This document shows positions 42,399 to 52,718 of a stretch of DNA of 64,000 nt, piece after piece. Under the pieces are notes generated by a model. The model was not told the DNA's origin, made no database searches, and worked only from the letters and a program-made list of their open reading frames with translations. Within the stretch, counting starts at the first letter, position 1. Each line of letters opens with the position of its first letter. Both the position numbers and the translations under genes were made by a program. The DNA is from Brevibacillus fluminis (GTDB lineage Bacteria; Bacillota; Bacilli; Brevibacillales; Brevibacillaceae): positions 62,001 through 126,000 of the forward strand of contig NZ_RHHQ01000007.1 in NCBI RefSeq assembly GCF_003710825.1, read 5' to 3'.

Positions 42399-44138
42399 AT
42401 GAGCGTAGAAGCGGCTGAATTAACCAAAAAGAAACAAATGCCCGAGATGACGTTTGGCGAAGAAGTAACGGGTGCGGAAGCATTGCTGCGTTGCTTGATT
42501 TTGGAGCAGGTTGAATACGTGTTTGGATACCCCGGAGGAGCTGTTCTGCCGATTTACGATTCACTGTACAGCAGCTATCTGGATCATGTCCTGACCCGTC
42601 ACGAGCAAGGCGCAATCCATGCGGCAGACGGCTATGCACGGGCAACGGGCAAGCCGGGCGTCGTGATGGCGACCTCCGGACCGGGAGCGACGAATCTGGT
42701 AACGGGGATCGCTACAGCGCAAATGGATTCCATTCCGCTGGTCTGCATCACCGGAAACGTGGCGCAGAGCCTGATTGGAACGGATGCTTTCCAGGAAGCG
42801 AATATCACAGGGATCACGCTGCCGATCACCAAGCATAACTACTTTGTCCGCGATGTTCGCGATCTACCGCGCGTCGTAAAAGAGGCCTTCTACATCGCTT
42901 CGACCGGCCGTCCAGGTCCGGTGCTCATCGATATTCCAAAAGATGTAGCCAATGCAAAAGCTCCATTCTATTATCCGGAAACGATTGAGGTAAGAGGCTA
43001 CAAGCCGACACTCACGCCGAGCGATGAGGATGTGCAAGAGTTCATCGCAGCGATCCAAACGGCGAAGCGTCCGGTCATTCTCGCAGGGGGCGGAATTCTC
43101 GCAGCCAGCGCACATGAAGAATTGCTGGCATTTGCAGAAAAATCACGCATTCCCGTCATCAACACCTTCATGGGTCTCGGAGGCTTCCCTGGCACACATG
43201 AGCTGGCACTGAACATGCCGGGTATGCACGGTAGCTACACTGCAAACCAAGCGCTGCTCAATGCAGACTGTATCATTGGGCTCGGAGCTCGATTCGATGA
43301 CCGGATCACGATGGGCCGGACGAAGGAATTCGGACCAAATGCACGCATCGTGCACGTCGATATCGACCCGGCTGAGCTTGGCAAAAACGTCGAAACGGCT
43401 GTCACAGTTGCGGGCGACGTGAAAAGCACATTGATCAAAGCGATCCCGCTGATTGCAGCTTGCGACACAGCAGCATGGCTCGATCAGCTGAAAACGTGGC
43501 AGACAGAACAGCCGTACCGCTATCATGCGGAAGAAAACGTGCTGAAGCCGCAGCAAGTCATCGAAATGATTTATGAAACAACAAATGGTGAAGCAATTGT
43601 TTCCACTGACGTTGGTCAGCACCAAATGTGGGTGGGACAATTCTATAAATTCAAAAACCCGCGTTCCCTGATCTCCTCTGGCGGTTTGGGCACGATGGGA
43701 TTTGGCTTCCCGGCAGCGGTCGGTGCGCAGTTCGCTCACCCGAATCGCACGGTCGTCTCAGTCTCCGGCGACGGTGGCTTCCAGATGACCAACCAGGAGC
43801 TGGCGATCGTCGCACAATACAAATTGCCGATCAAGATCGTCATCATCAACAACCAATGCCTCGGCATGGTGCGCCAGTGGCAGGAAATCTTCTATGAGAA
43901 CCGCTACAGCGAAATCGATCTGACTTGCAGCCCTGACTTTGTCAAGCTGGCAGAAGCTTACGGCGTTCGTGGCATGCGTGCCAGCACACCGGAAGAAGCT
44001 AAGAAGGTTTGGGAAGAGGCACTCGCCTACAATGGTCCGGTTGTCATCGACTTCCGCGTAGCGAATGGTGAGAATGTACTGCCGATGGTAGCTACCGGCG
44101 ACACACTTGACCAAATGATGTTACTGGAGGACAAATAG
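42399..44138 (+). CDS. ilvB: Acetolactate synthase large subunit
   Basis: 579 residues, ThDP enzyme. The activating glutamate is in TRHEQGAIHAADGYARATG and the ThDP/Mg motif is GDGGFQMTNQEL. FAD-type middle domain about 200-340. It condenses pyruvate (or with 2-oxobutyrate) for valine, leucine and isoleucine. ATG 42399 is preferred over 42378 because GGAGGAGAG lies before it. The next gene starts directly after the stop. Confidence 0.95.
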   Translation: MSVEAAELTKKKQMPEMTFGEEVTGAEALLRCLILEQVEYVFGYPGGAVLPIYDSLYSSYLDHVLTRHEQGAIHAADGYARATGKPGVVMATSGPGATNLVTGIATAQMDSIPLVCITGNVAQSLIGTDAFQEANITGITLPITKHNYFVRDVRDLPRVVKEAFYIASTGRPGPVLIDIPKDVANAKAPFYYPETIEVRGYKPTLTPSDEDVQEFIAAIQTAKRPVILAGGGILAASAHEELLAFAEKSRIPVINTFMGLGGFPGTHELALNMPGMHGSYTANQALLNADCIIGLGARFDDRITMGRTKEFGPNARIVHVDIDPAELGKNVETAVTVAGDVKSTLIKAIPLIAACDTAAWLDQLKTWQTEQPYRYHAEENVLKPQQVIEMIYETTNGEAIVSTDVGQHQMWVGQFYKFKNPRSLISSGGLGTMGFGFPAAVGAQFAHPNRTVVSVSGDGGFQMTNQELAIVAQYKLPIKIVIINNQCLGMVRQWQEIFYENRYSEIDLTCSPDFVKLAEAYGVRGMRASTPEEAKKVWEEALAYNGPVVIDFRVANGENVLPMVATGDTLDQMMLLEDK

Positions 44139-44642
44139 ATGCAACGTCATACGATCGCAGTTCTCGTAAACGACCAGCCGGGAGTTTTGACACGCGTTGC
44201 CAACCTGTTTGGGCAAAGAGGCTTCAATATCGACAGCATCACGGTAGGCGCTACCGAAGAAAAAGGCCTCTCTCGCATGATCATCTCCACTGGCGGCAGC
44301 GACCAGGAAATCAATCAATTAATGAAGCAACTGATCAAATTGATCGACTGCCTGTCCGTCACCAACCTGAGTGAAAACCAGATGGTATCCCGCGAACTCG
44401 CCTTGATAAAGGTGAATGCGGCACCGAACCAGCTGGTCGAGCTAAACGGCATCGTTGAGCCTTTCCGCGCAACGATCGTCGATATCGGACCATCGTCCTT
44501 GATCGTTCAGGTCACAGGCGATTCTGAAAAAATCGACGCGCTCGTCACCTTGCTCGAACCTTACGGCATTGCCGAACTAACCAGAACAGGATCACTTGCC
44601 ATGGCGCGCAGCATCGTTGCCGTGCCAGCTAGTGTGGAATAA
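44139..44642 (+). CDS. ilvH: Acetolactate synthase small (regulatory) subunit
   Basis: 167 residues. The N-terminal ACT domain is VLVNDQPGVLTRVANLFGQRG followed by NIDSITVGATE, and the C-terminal domain has VDIGPSSLIVQVTGDSEKID. It binds valine for feedback inhibition of IlvB. The ATG follows the ilvB stop with no gap, and TGGAGG lies in the end of ilvB. Also called ilvN in Bacillus. Confidence 0.95.
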   Translation: MQRHTIAVLVNDQPGVLTRVANLFGQRGFNIDSITVGATEEKGLSRMIISTGGSDQEINQLMKQLIKLIDCLSVTNLSENQMVSRELALIKVNAAPNQLVELNGIVEPFRATIVDIGPSSLIVQVTGDSEKIDALVTLLEPYGIAELTRTGSLAMARSIVAVPASVE

Positions 44643-44695
44643 TATCCCAATCCTAATCAAACCAAAATTTATTGAACTAATTGGAGGAAATCAAA

Positions 44696-45685
44696 ATGGT
44701 TAAAATGTATTACGATGCAGACGTGAACAAATCCTTTATCCAAGGTAAAACGGTAGCAATCATCGGTTACGGAAGCCAAGGCCACGCACAAGCACAAAAC
44801 CTGCGCGATTCCGGCGTAAACGTAGTCATCGGTCTGCGTAAAGGTAAATCGTGGGAACAAGCTGAAATGGACGGCTTCAAAGTATTCACTGTAGATGAAG
44901 CAACCAAACAAGCAGATATCGTGCAAATCCTGCTCCCAGACGAAACACAAGCGAAAGTATACTATGCTGAGATCGAGAAAAACCTGAAACCAGGTGCAAC
45001 ACTCTCCTTCTCCCATGGCTTCAACGTTCACTTTGCACAAATCGTTCCTCCAGCTGACGTGGATGTTATCTTGGCTGCTCCAAAAAGCCCAGGTCACCTC
45101 GTTCGCCGCGTTTACGCAGAAGGCTTCGGTGTTCCAGGCTTGATCGCTGTTCACCAAGACGCTACTGGCAATGCAAAAGACATCGCGCTCGCTTATGCAT
45201 GCGGCATCGGTTGCACTCGTGCGGGTGTTCTGGAAACTTCCTTCCGTGAAGAAACCGAAACAGACCTGTTCGGTGAGCAAGCAGTATTGTGCGGTGGCGC
45301 AAGCGAACTGGTTAAAGCTGGTTTCGACACGTTGGTAGAAGCGGGTTATGCTCCTGAAATGGCATACTTCGAGTGCTTGCATGAACTGAAGCTGATCGTT
45401 GACCTGATGTATGAAGGTGGCTTGGCTCGTATGCGCTACTCCATCTCCGACACAGCTGAGTTCGGTGACTACAGCATCGGTAAACGCATCATCACCGATG
45501 AAACTCGCAAAGAAATGAAAAAAGTATTGTCTGAAATCCAAGATGGTACATTCGCTCGCAATTGGATCTTGGAAAACCAATCCAACCGCGCAGCATTCAG
45601 CGCACGTCGCCGCATCGAATCCGAGCATGGCATCGAGCAAGTTGGTGCAAAACTGCGCGGCATGATGCAATGGATCAACAAATAA
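44696..45685 (+). CDS. ilvC: Ketol-acid reductoisomerase
   Basis: 329 residues, class I length. The NADPH loop is [19 protein letters not shown]; metal ligands are in the helical domain ([16 protein letters not shown] and [18 protein letters not shown]). It isomerises and reduces acetolactate. GGAGGAAA precedes ATG 44696. Codon use here is more biased than in flanking genes, in keeping with high expression. Confidence 0.96.
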   Translation: MVKMYYDADVNKSFIQGKTVAIIGYGSQGHAQAQNLRDSGVNVVIGLRKGKSWEQAEMDGFKVFTVDEATKQADIVQILLPDETQAKVYYAEIEKNLKPGATLSFSHGFNVHFAQIVPPADVDVILAAPKSPGHLVRRVYAEGFGVPGLIAVHQDATGNAKDIALAYACGIGCTRAGVLETSFREETETDLFGEQAVLCGGASELVKAGFDTLVEAGYAPEMAYFECLHELKLIVDLMYEGGLARMRYSISDTAEFGDYSIGKRIITDETRKEMKKVLSEIQDGTFARNWILENQSNRAAFSARRRIESEHGIEQVGAKLRGMMQWINK

Positions 45686-45746
45686 GCTAGCACAGCACGA
45701 AAAAATAGAGAGTAGTCGTCGGATTTTCGACGGAGGAGGAAAGCAA

Positions 45747-47288
45747 ATGCGGACAATCGAGATTTTTGATACGACCCTGCGCGATGGCGAACAATCTCCA
45801 GGCGTAAACTTGAATACCCAGGAGAAGGTGGAGATTGCGTTACAGCTCGAGCGATTGGGCGTAACGAGAATTGAGGCTGGTTTTGCTGCAGCTTCACCGG
45901 GGGATCTTCGGTCGGTGGCAGAGGTGGCACGCCGTGTAAAGCACGCCACCGTCGTCAGTCTCGCACGATCTACCCAAAACGATATTGACAAAGCGTATGA
46001 AGCATTGAAGGACGCGAAGGATGCTTGCCTGCACGTTTTCCTGGCAACATCCCCGATCCATCGCGAATACAAGCTGCGTATGACCAAAGAGCAAGTGATC
46101 GAAAACGCGGTTGCCGCAGTGAAGCACGGGAAAAAATACTTCAGCCAAATCGAGTTTTCGGCGGAGGATGCATCCCGTACGGAAATCGAGTTTTTGGCTG
46201 AAGTAGCTAAAGCGGTTATCGATGCAGGCGCTACCATTTTCAACATTCCAGATACCGTAGGCTACACAACACCTAAGGAATACGGAAACATTTTCCGCGA
46301 AATGCTTGTACGCGTTCCTGGCGCAGAAAAAATCAAGCTGAGCTGCCACTGCCACGATGACCTTGGCATGGCGGTTGCCAACAGTCTGGCGGCAATCGAA
46401 GGCGGTGCAACGCAGGTAGAAGGAACGATCAACGGGATCGGTGAACGCGCCGGTAACGTGGCGTTGGAAGAAGTGGCTCTCGCACTCGATACGCGCAAAG
46501 ACATTTACCAAGCGACAACTGCGCTGAACCTGCAAGAAATCGCCCGCACCAGCAAGCTGGTCAGCCGTCTTACCGGTATGATCATCCCTGGCAACAAGGC
46601 GGTCGTTGGGGCCAATGCGTTTGCGCACGAGTCCGGCATTCACCAAGACGGCGTCTTGAAGCATGCATCCACCTACGAAATTATCCAGGCGGAAAAAGTT
46701 GGCTTCAAGTCGAAACAGCTGGTCATGGGTAAACACTCCGGCCGCGCTGCGTTCAAAGATAAGTTGAACGAACTGGGCTATACATTGGAGCAAGCGGAAA
46801 TCGACAAAGCGTTCGTCGCTTTCAAAGAGCTGTGCGACAAGAAGAAAGAGGTCAGCGATGAAGATATCCTCGCCCTGATCGATGCCAAGCTCGTCACCGA
46901 ATCCGAGAACGAAACGTTCAAGCTGGAGACTGTGCAGCTTGCATACGGTAACACGACCGTTCCGACAGCAAGCGTGCGCCTGATCAAAAACGATGGCACT
47001 ACGATTGACGAAGCAGCAATCGGCAACGGTTCTGTCGACTCGATCTACAAAGCGATCGATCGCGCTACCGGAGAAGAAGTTGAATTGGTGGATTACCGCA
47101 TCGCTTCCGTCACACACGGCCAGGATGCGCTGGGTGAAGTATTCGTTCGTCTGCAGCAAGGTGATATCATCGTGCAAGGACGCGGCGTCAGCACCGACGT
47201 TTTGGAAGCAAGCGCGTTTGCGTACATCCGAGCCATCAACAAAATCATTGAAAAACGCGGCGAGAAGCTTGTCGTCAGCGCGCAATAA
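45747..47288 (+). CDS. leuA: 2-isopropylmalate synthase
   Basis: 513 residues. The TIM barrel starts IFDTTLRDGEQSPGVNLN with metal Asp; LSCHCHDDLGMAVANS gives the metal histidines. The C-terminal regulatory dimer domain (about 390-513) ends with RGVSTDVLEASAFAYIRA. It commits 2-oxoisovalerate to leucine. GGAGGAGG precedes ATG. A short hairpin (CGTCG/CGACG) lies just before the ribosome site. Confidence 0.96.
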   Translation: MRTIEIFDTTLRDGEQSPGVNLNTQEKVEIALQLERLGVTRIEAGFAAASPGDLRSVAEVARRVKHATVVSLARSTQNDIDKAYEALKDAKDACLHVFLATSPIHREYKLRMTKEQVIENAVAAVKHGKKYFSQIEFSAEDASRTEIEFLAEVAKAVIDAGATIFNIPDTVGYTTPKEYGNIFREMLVRVPGAEKIKLSCHCHDDLGMAVANSLAAIEGGATQVEGTINGIGERAGNVALEEVALALDTRKDIYQATTALNLQEIARTSKLVSRLTGMIIPGNKAVVGANAFAHESGIHQDGVLKHASTYEIIQAEKVGFKSKQLVMGKHSGRAAFKDKLNELGYTLEQAEIDKAFVAFKELCDKKKEVSDEDILALIDAKLVTESENETFKLETVQLAYGNTTVPTASVRLIKNDGTTIDEAAIGNGSVDSIYKAIDRATGEEVELVDYRIASVTHGQDALGEVFVRLQQGDIIVQGRGVSTDVLEASAFAYIRAINKIIEKRGEKLVVSAQ

Positions 47289-47302
47289 ACGAAAAGCAAA
47301 CG

Positions 47303-47336
47303 TTCAAGTCGTGCGAATCGAATCGCACGACTTGAA
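47303..47336 (+). other. Perfect 14-bp hairpin between leuA and leuB
   Basis: TTCAAGTCGTGCGA pairs perfectly with TCGCACGACTTGAA over a six-base loop. It is followed by ATCTATTTTCG, a poor U run. It may be a weak terminator, a processing or stability signal, or a palindromic insertion. Confidence 0.7.
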
Positions 47337-47383
47337 ATCTATTTTCGCAGCAGAAGCAAAATAATATTAGATAGAAAAGCGGG

Positions 47384-48487
47384 ATGAAGATGACAAAACA
47401 ATATAACATCGCATGCCTGCCAGGGGATGGCATCGGACCGGAGATCGTCGCAGAAGCGGTCAAGGTACTGGAGCTTGTGGCAGAGCAAACTGGAGTAACA
47501 TTCAATTTCAGCTATGGTCGCATCGGTGGAATCGCGATCGACGAAGACGGAACTCCATTGCCGGATGAAACCTTGCGCATCGCCAAAGCGGCGGACGCAG
47601 TGCTGCTCGGCGCGGTTGGCGGTCCGAAATGGGACCAGAACCCAGGACATCTCCGTCCAGAAACGGGCTTGCTCGGCATTCGCAAAGGGCTCGGCCTATT
47701 CGCTAACCTGCGTCCTGCAACTATGACAGACAGCCTGCTTGAAGCGTCCACGCTGAAGCCAGAAGTTGTTGCTGGCGTCGATCTGATCGTGGTTCGCGAG
47801 TTGACCGGTGGCATTTATTTCGGTCAGAAGAAGCGTTTCACAGACGAAAACGGCAGAGATACCGCTGTCGATGAATTGATTTACAATGAAGATGAAATTG
47901 AGCGAATTATCCGTGTATCCTTCGAAATCGCGCGCAAACGCAGCAAAAAGCTGTGCTCGGTGGACAAGGCAAACGTGCTCGAAAGCTCTCGCCTCTGGCG
48001 CAAAGTGGCTGAGCGCGTAGCAGCGGATTATCCAGATGTTGAGCTGACCCACCAGTTGGTTGACTCCTGCGCGATGCAATTGGTGCGCGCACCGAAGCAA
48101 TTCGACGTGATCGTGACGGAGAACATGTTCGGGGATATTCTGAGCGACCAAGCGGCAATGCTCACCGGTTCCATCGGTATGCTCGCTTCCGCAAGCTTGG
48201 CGGAAGGCAGCTTCGGCCTGTTTGAGCCGGTACATGGCTCCGCGCCTGACATCGCAGGTAAAGGAATCGCCAACCCGCTCGCAACCATTCTGTCCGCAGC
48301 GATGCTGCTCCGTCTCTCCCTCGGCCTCGACGATGCGGCTGATAAGGTGGAGAAATCGGTGTGGGCTGTGCTAGACGCCGGTCACCGCACAGGCGACATC
48401 GGCGCAGACAAGTCCAAAGCGCTCGGTACGATCGCAATGGGCGAACTGGTTCGCGAAGAACTGAAAAAGCAATTCGCAGCGAAATAA
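47384..48487 (+). CDS. leuB: 3-isopropylmalate dehydrogenase
   Basis: 367 residues. Begins with [29 protein letters not shown] region is [11 protein letters not shown]; metal/NAD region [14 protein letters not shown] and [15 protein letters not shown]. It oxidises 3-isopropylmalate. Start at ATG 47384 or 47390; neither has a clear ribosome site. No leuC or leuD follows, which is unusual for the Bacillus operon. Confidence 0.95.
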   Translation: MKMTKQYNIACLPGDGIGPEIVAEAVKVLELVAEQTGVTFNFSYGRIGGIAIDEDGTPLPDETLRIAKAADAVLLGAVGGPKWDQNPGHLRPETGLLGIRKGLGLFANLRPATMTDSLLEASTLKPEVVAGVDLIVVRELTGGIYFGQKKRFTDENGRDTAVDELIYNEDEIERIIRVSFEIARKRSKKLCSVDKANVLESSRLWRKVAERVAADYPDVELTHQLVDSCAMQLVRAPKQFDVIVTENMFGDILSDQAAMLTGSIGMLASASLAEGSFGLFEPVHGSAPDIAGKGIANPLATILSAAMLLRLSLGLDDAADKVEKSVWAVLDAGHRTGDIGADKSKALGTIAMGELVREELKKQFAAK

Positions 48488-48501
48488 GTTATGCATAAGC
48501 G

Positions 48502-48533
48502 AAAAGTCTGATCCGTGTGGTCAGACTTTTTTT
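48502..48533 (+). terminator. Rho-independent terminator
   Basis: AAAAGTCTGA pairs with TCAGACTTTT over nine bases, followed by more Ts. It marks the end of the ilv-leu operon at leuB. Confidence 0.9.
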
Positions 48534-48563
48534 GCATACGAATCCATGAAAGGGTGCTGACCA

Positions 48564-48923
48564 GTGGAAAAAGTAAATATTCAGGAGAAATTGTCATTAT
48601 TCCAAGAGTACTGGAGCCCCAAAATAGCAGGGGAGTTAAATGATTCTTATGTGAAGCTGGTCAAGCTCAAGGGTGAGTTCGTTTGGCACCATCATGAGCA
48701 TGAAGATGAGATGTTCCTTGTCGTGAAAGGGACGCTGCGAATCAAATTTCGGGACAAAGACGTCGTGCTGCAAGAGGGAGAGTTCCTCATTGTGCCAAAG
48801 GGCGTCGAGCATATGCCTGTAGCTGACGAAGAAGTTCATGTGCTTCTGCTTGAGCCGAAAACGACGCTCAATACGGGAAATACGGTGAACGAAAGAACGG
48901 TATCCGATCTGCAATCCATTTGA
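48564..48923 (+). CDS. Cupin-domain protein
   Basis: 119 residues, single cupin barrel. Metal motif 1 is WHHHEHEDEMFLVVKGTL and motif 2 is PKGVEHMPVA. Such proteins bind a metal and act as enzymes or ligand sensors; the role is unknown. GTG start at 48564. It lies alone between two terminators. Confidence 0.85.
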   Translation: MEKVNIQEKLSLFQEYWSPKIAGELNDSYVKLVKLKGEFVWHHHEHEDEMFLVVKGTLRIKFRDKDVVLQEGEFLIVPKGVEHMPVADEEVHVLLLEPKTTLNTGNTVNERTVSDLQSI

Positions 48924-48985
48924 ACGTGAAAATCAAGCGTCATGTGCAAATCATCATGAAAAAAGCAGCCGAATTACATAAAAAA

Positions 48986-49020
48986 GACCTGTCCCTCAAG
49001 CGAGGAGCAGGTCCTTTTTT
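48986..49020. terminator. Terminator between convergent genes
   Basis: GACCTGTCCCTC pairs with GAGGAGCAGGTC, flanked by As and Ts. It can serve the cupin gene and the ABC permease gene. Confidence 0.85.
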
Positions 49021-49032
49021 CGCGTTATTCTC

Positions 49033-49983
49033 CTATTTGGAAGCCAGATCGCGTCTCCGGAACACAAACCACGATGAAACGAGCAAAATCAGCAAATAGG
49101 CAGCGATGATCGAAAGTGACGAGGCGATCCCCATACCTGGAACGGGAGGATTGCCCTCCGCATAGCCGGACAAATCAGCATGCAGAAACAAATAATACTT
49201 CAGCCATGTGTACCGCTCGACAAAGAAGCTAAGCGGGCCGCCACTTACACTCAACACGAGTGTAATCACGATTGCTGCCGAGTTGTTGCCAAGCAAAATG
49301 GACAGTGCATAGGCAATGGTAAGTAAAATGAAAGTTTCGATGAAACGGAAGCCGGCGTTGGCAAGCACGGGGACAATCGGGCTCGTGAGCGCGATTTCGC
49401 CTGTTTTTCCTACCGAGACGATGGGCTGTCCCATCTGGGCAAACCCGTACGTAAACATCGAGGTGAGAAAGGATACTACGAGCAGCAGGACGTACATGCC
49501 GGCCGCCGTCAGAACCAGCGTCAAAAACTTGGACATATATATTTTGGTCCGCGTCGGCGGGCGGGTGAGCAGCAGCTTGATCGTGCCCCATTCGAATTCC
49601 TTGGTAAGAATCCCGCTGGCGAAAACGACCATAAACAGGCCGATTACGCTAGAAAGAAACAGCGAGTTGTCCAAGCCACGCCAGATGTTGACAGGATTCG
49701 GATCGATGTCGTGGGCGAGCGCATATTCCTGTGCCTTTATCTCGTTTGCCAGCTCAGTCCGTCGTTCGGGTGTGAGAGCGGAGGAGGAGGCGAGCTGCGT
49801 TTTCATGTCTTGAATCTGACTTTGCACAGTCTGGTGCCAATCAGCTCTCGAGTTGAGTGCATCATCCAGCCTTTGGACGGCGATGTTCGTTCCGACCGTC
49901 AGCACGACGAAAATGACAAGGGAGATCAGCACACCCCTGCGGAAAAACAGCTTCATGAATTCGTTCGAGATCAGCTTGATCAT
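49033..49983 (-). CDS. ABC-2 type transporter permease
   Basis: 316 residues with about six membrane helices. The first helix (GVLISLVIFVVLTVGTNIAV) is followed by a long extracytoplasmic helical loop to about residue 100, then five helices from SSVIGLFMVVFASGI. EFEWGTIKLLLTRPPTR is the coupling loop typical of this family. With the ATPase gene overlapping by ATGA it forms an exporter, of the bacitracin/lantibiotic-resistance type or similar. The substrate is unknown. Confidence 0.85.
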   Translation of the reverse strand: MIKLISNEFMKLFFRRGVLISLVIFVVLTVGTNIAVQRLDDALNSRADWHQTVQSQIQDMKTQLASSSALTPERRTELANEIKAQEYALAHDIDPNPVNIWRGLDNSLFLSSVIGLFMVVFASGILTKEFEWGTIKLLLTRPPTRTKIYMSKFLTLVLTAAGMYVLLLVVSFLTSMFTYGFAQMGQPIVSVGKTGEIALTSPIVPVLANAGFRFIETFILLTIAYALSILLGNNSAAIVITLVLSVSGGPLSFFVERYTWLKYYLFLHADLSGYAEGNPPVPGMGIASSLSIIAAYLLILLVSSWFVFRRRDLASK

Positions 49984-50912
49984 GAGTGAGCCACCCCTTT
50001 TGTTACCTCCAGGTAGATGGCTTCAAGCGATTGCTGTTCGGCATGTACCTCGAAAATGTTGATTCCTTTGGCTGCCAGACGTGCGACCAGCGCAGGGATA
50101 TGATCCCTTCCGAGTGTCAGCGTAAAGCCATCCAGCTTCCATTGTGGCGCCATCTCCGGCAGTTCATCGCGGAACAGCTGCTGGACTTGCTCAAGCGGTT
50201 CGACGGTGAAATGGACCACACGCTGCTGCGACTCGTCTGTATCCGTGGCATGCACGCTCGCGACATCGACCAATCGGCCGTGCTGCATGATGGCGACGCG
50301 GTCGCAAATCAACTGCATTTCGGCGAGCTGGTGACTGGAGATCAGCACAGCAACGTCCTGCTCCTTAGCTAGCATCCGCAAATACGTGCGCAGCTCATGA
50401 ATCCCTTTCGGATCGAGGCCGTTTGTCGGCTCGTCAAGTATCAGCACGCTCGGCTTGTGCAGGAGTGCCTGTGCCAATCCCAGCCGCTGCCGCATTCCTA
50501 AGGAATACGTGCCGACTTTGTCATGAATGCGCTCGCTCAGCTGGACCTGCTCGACAATCGCATAAATGTCGCGGGCCGGCACGCCGCCAGGCATCATGTT
50601 GGCATAGTGGAGCAAGTTATGGTAACCGCTCAAAAAGGGATACAAGTCCGGATTTTCAATAATCGCTCCGACGTGTGAGATGGCCTGTGAATAGGACTGC
50701 TTGATGCTGTGTCCCTCGATCAATACATCGCCTTCCGTCAAACCGGACAGGCCGACCATCATGCGCATGGTTGTCGTTTTCCCAGCTCCGTTTGGGCCGA
50801 GCAAGCCAAGCACCTCCCCTTTGTTCACGGTCAAGGAGACGTTGTCAACAATTCGTTTTCCGTTGATGATTTTGGTTACATGACGCAATTCCATTGCGTA
50901 TCCATTTGACAT
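49980..50912 (-). CDS. ABC transporter ATP-binding protein
   Basis: 310 residues. Walker A GPNGAGKTT, signature YSLGMRQRL, Walker B VLILDEPTNGLDP and H-loop SSHQLAE. The C-terminal 90 residues form a regulatory extension seen in BcrA/YtrB-type exporters. ATG 50912 has GGAGGTAG upstream. It is the first gene of a two-gene unit with the permease. Confidence 0.92.
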   Translation of the reverse strand: MSNGYAMELRHVTKIINGKRIVDNVSLTVNKGEVLGLLGPNGAGKTTTMRMMVGLSGLTEGDVLIEGHSIKQSYSQAISHVGAIIENPDLYPFLSGYHNLLHYANMMPGGVPARDIYAIVEQVQLSERIHDKVGTYSLGMRQRLGLAQALLHKPSVLILDEPTNGLDPKGIHELRTYLRMLAKEQDVAVLISSHQLAEMQLICDRVAIMQHGRLVDVASVHATDTDESQQRVVHFTVEPLEQVQQLFRDELPEMAPQWKLDGFTLTLGRDHIPALVARLAAKGINIFEVHAEQQSLEAIYLEVTKGVAHS

Positions 50913-51170
50913 GAAACTACCTCCGAAACTCTCTCTTTTTCCGGCTATGCTTAGACGCATACAGCCTTCCTTTCCAAAAAAACGCTCCCTGCGTCGGGTT
51001 GTGAACCTGAATGAGCTCGCACCGCTTGGAAGTACCTGTTATAAATACGGCTAACGATGATAAAATGTTTCATCTTTGCACAGGAACTGGACGCCCTATC
51101 GTTCCTCTACTATACTGAAGGCATTAGTACAAGGATGGCCCATTTTTCAGAAAAATAGCGCGGGTAACAA

Positions 51171-51206
51171 AAAAAAGCGCGTTTGCGTAAGCATCTGCGC
51201 TTTTTT
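51171..51206 (-). terminator. Terminator of the potassium channel gene
   Basis: AAAAAAGCGC and GCGCTTTTTT pair over 16 bases, right after the minus-strand stop at 51212. The 250 bases from 50913 to 51170 hold only promoter-like AT-rich sequence and no gene. Confidence 0.75.
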
Positions 51207-51211
51207 GATCG

Positions 51212-52558
51212 TTATCCAATCGTGATTTTTCCTTTTGGATAACGATAGTATTCTTTTTTCTTGCGCAATGTCAGCGCGTAGGCGATGGTGAGCGGCCCGA
51301 CCCGCCCGGCGAACATGGTCAAGACGAGCACTGTTTTTCCGGAGATCGACAGGTGCGGCGTAAGACCCATGGAAAGACCGGTCGTTGCAAAGGCCGAGGT
51401 CGCCTCAAACAGGATCATCAAGAAATCCGCGCCTTGTTCGGTAATCGTTAAGATCATCGTAACCGCAATGAGGAGCGAGAGCGCAATCAGCGTGACCGCC
51501 AATGATTTGTAGATCATCTGGGAAACGATCCGCTGGCGGAAAAAAATCACGTCTTCCTTCCCTTTTGCCTGTGCTATAACCGCGCCGACCAGTGTGGCGA
51601 AGGTGGTGGTTTTGATACCGCCACCGGTCGAACCAGGCGAGGCACCGATGAACATCAACAAGATAATGATGAAAAGCGAGGAATGCTGCATATCTCCGAT
51701 GTTGATCGTATTGGAGCCAGCCGTGCGCGCCGTGACCGATTGATACAGCGAGCCGAAAACCTTACCCATGAAGGAAAGCGGCTGGAGCGTCTTCGGATTG
51801 TGGTACTCGAAAATGAAGATTAGGATCGTTCCAGCGGTGATCAAAGCAGCTGTGGTTGCCAGCACCACTTTGGTATGCAGGGAAAGGCGTTTGGTGTGGC
51901 GGTATTCATAGACTTCACTCATGACGATGAAACCGATCCCACCCATAACGATGAGCGAGCAGATGACGAGATTCACCACAGGATCGGCGACATAGTCGGT
52001 CATGCTGCGGAAATCGCCCATCAAATCAAAGCCGGCGTTGTTAAAGTTCGAGATGGCGTGGAAAAATCCGTAATATACGGCTTTGCCAAGTGGCATATCA
52101 AATGCAAAGCGGATCGACAGCAAAATGCCGCCGGCGCATTCGATCAAGGCCGTAAAGATCAGAATCATTTTGGCCAGACGCACGATGCCCTCGATGGAAA
52201 TGTGATTGAGAGACTCTTGCAACAGCAAACGCTCGCGTAAGGAAATCCGTTTGCGCAAAATCAGTGCAAAAAACGTGGCGAACGTCATGAAGCCGATCCC
52301 GCCGATCTGGATCAGCGAGATCACGACGATTTGGCCAAAAGTCGAAAACGTCGTGCCGGTATCGACCACGACGAGTCCGGTTACACAGGTGGCCGATGTC
52401 GCTGTGAAGAGGGCATCGATCCAGACAAGCCCTTGGCCGTCATTGGTGGCGATCGGCAAATGCAAAAGGGAAGCACCGATCAAAATAATGAGCGCAAACC
52501 CAAGGACAAGCGTTTTTGGCGGATCAAGATGAAGAAAGGCTAACCATTTTCGCAGCAT
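51212..52558 (-). CDS. Ktr-type potassium uptake channel subunit
   Basis: 448 residues, TrkH/KtrB superfamily with four M1-P-M2 repeats. The selectivity-filter segments are ATSATCVTGLVVVDTG, HAISNFNNAGFDL, SVTARTAGSNTI and EATSAFATTGLSMG. It forms a dimeric sodium- or proton-coupled potassium channel gated by a cytosolic KtrA/C ring; such a protein is encoded at 57733. KtrB and KtrD cannot be told apart here. Confidence 0.92.
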   Translation of the reverse strand: MLRKWLAFLHLDPPKTLVLGFALIILIGASLLHLPIATNDGQGLVWIDALFTATSATCVTGLVVVDTGTTFSTFGQIVVISLIQIGGIGFMTFATFFALILRKRISLRERLLLQESLNHISIEGIVRLAKMILIFTALIECAGGILLSIRFAFDMPLGKAVYYGFFHAISNFNNAGFDLMGDFRSMTDYVADPVVNLVICSLIVMGGIGFIVMSEVYEYRHTKRLSLHTKVVLATTAALITAGTILIFIFEYHNPKTLQPLSFMGKVFGSLYQSVTARTAGSNTINIGDMQHSSLFIIILLMFIGASPGSTGGGIKTTTFATLVGAVIAQAKGKEDVIFFRQRIVSQMIYKSLAVTLIALSLLIAVTMILTITEQGADFLMILFEATSAFATTGLSMGLTPHLSISGKTVLVLTMFAGRVGPLTIAYALTLRKKKEYYRYPKGKITIG

Positions 52559-52718
52559 GTTTGATCATTACGCTCCATTGTTATAAGAATAGGAATAACG
52601 TTTTCAATAGTATTTCCGTAACAGGGCAAAAATGCGCAAAGCACCCAGTTATCTCGCAAGTATAGCCGAGAAGTGCGAAATTGAAAATAACCGAATTTTT
52701 TGTGAGGAGGCAAAGGAC

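Noticed and set aside
42230..42418. Small open frame over the leucine T-box end
   Set aside because: It covers the T-box core and terminator and has no ribosome site of its own.
44669..46246. Minus-strand frame of 525 codons opposite ilvC-leuA
   Set aside because: It spans two real genes and their gap on the other strand, with no protein family signal.
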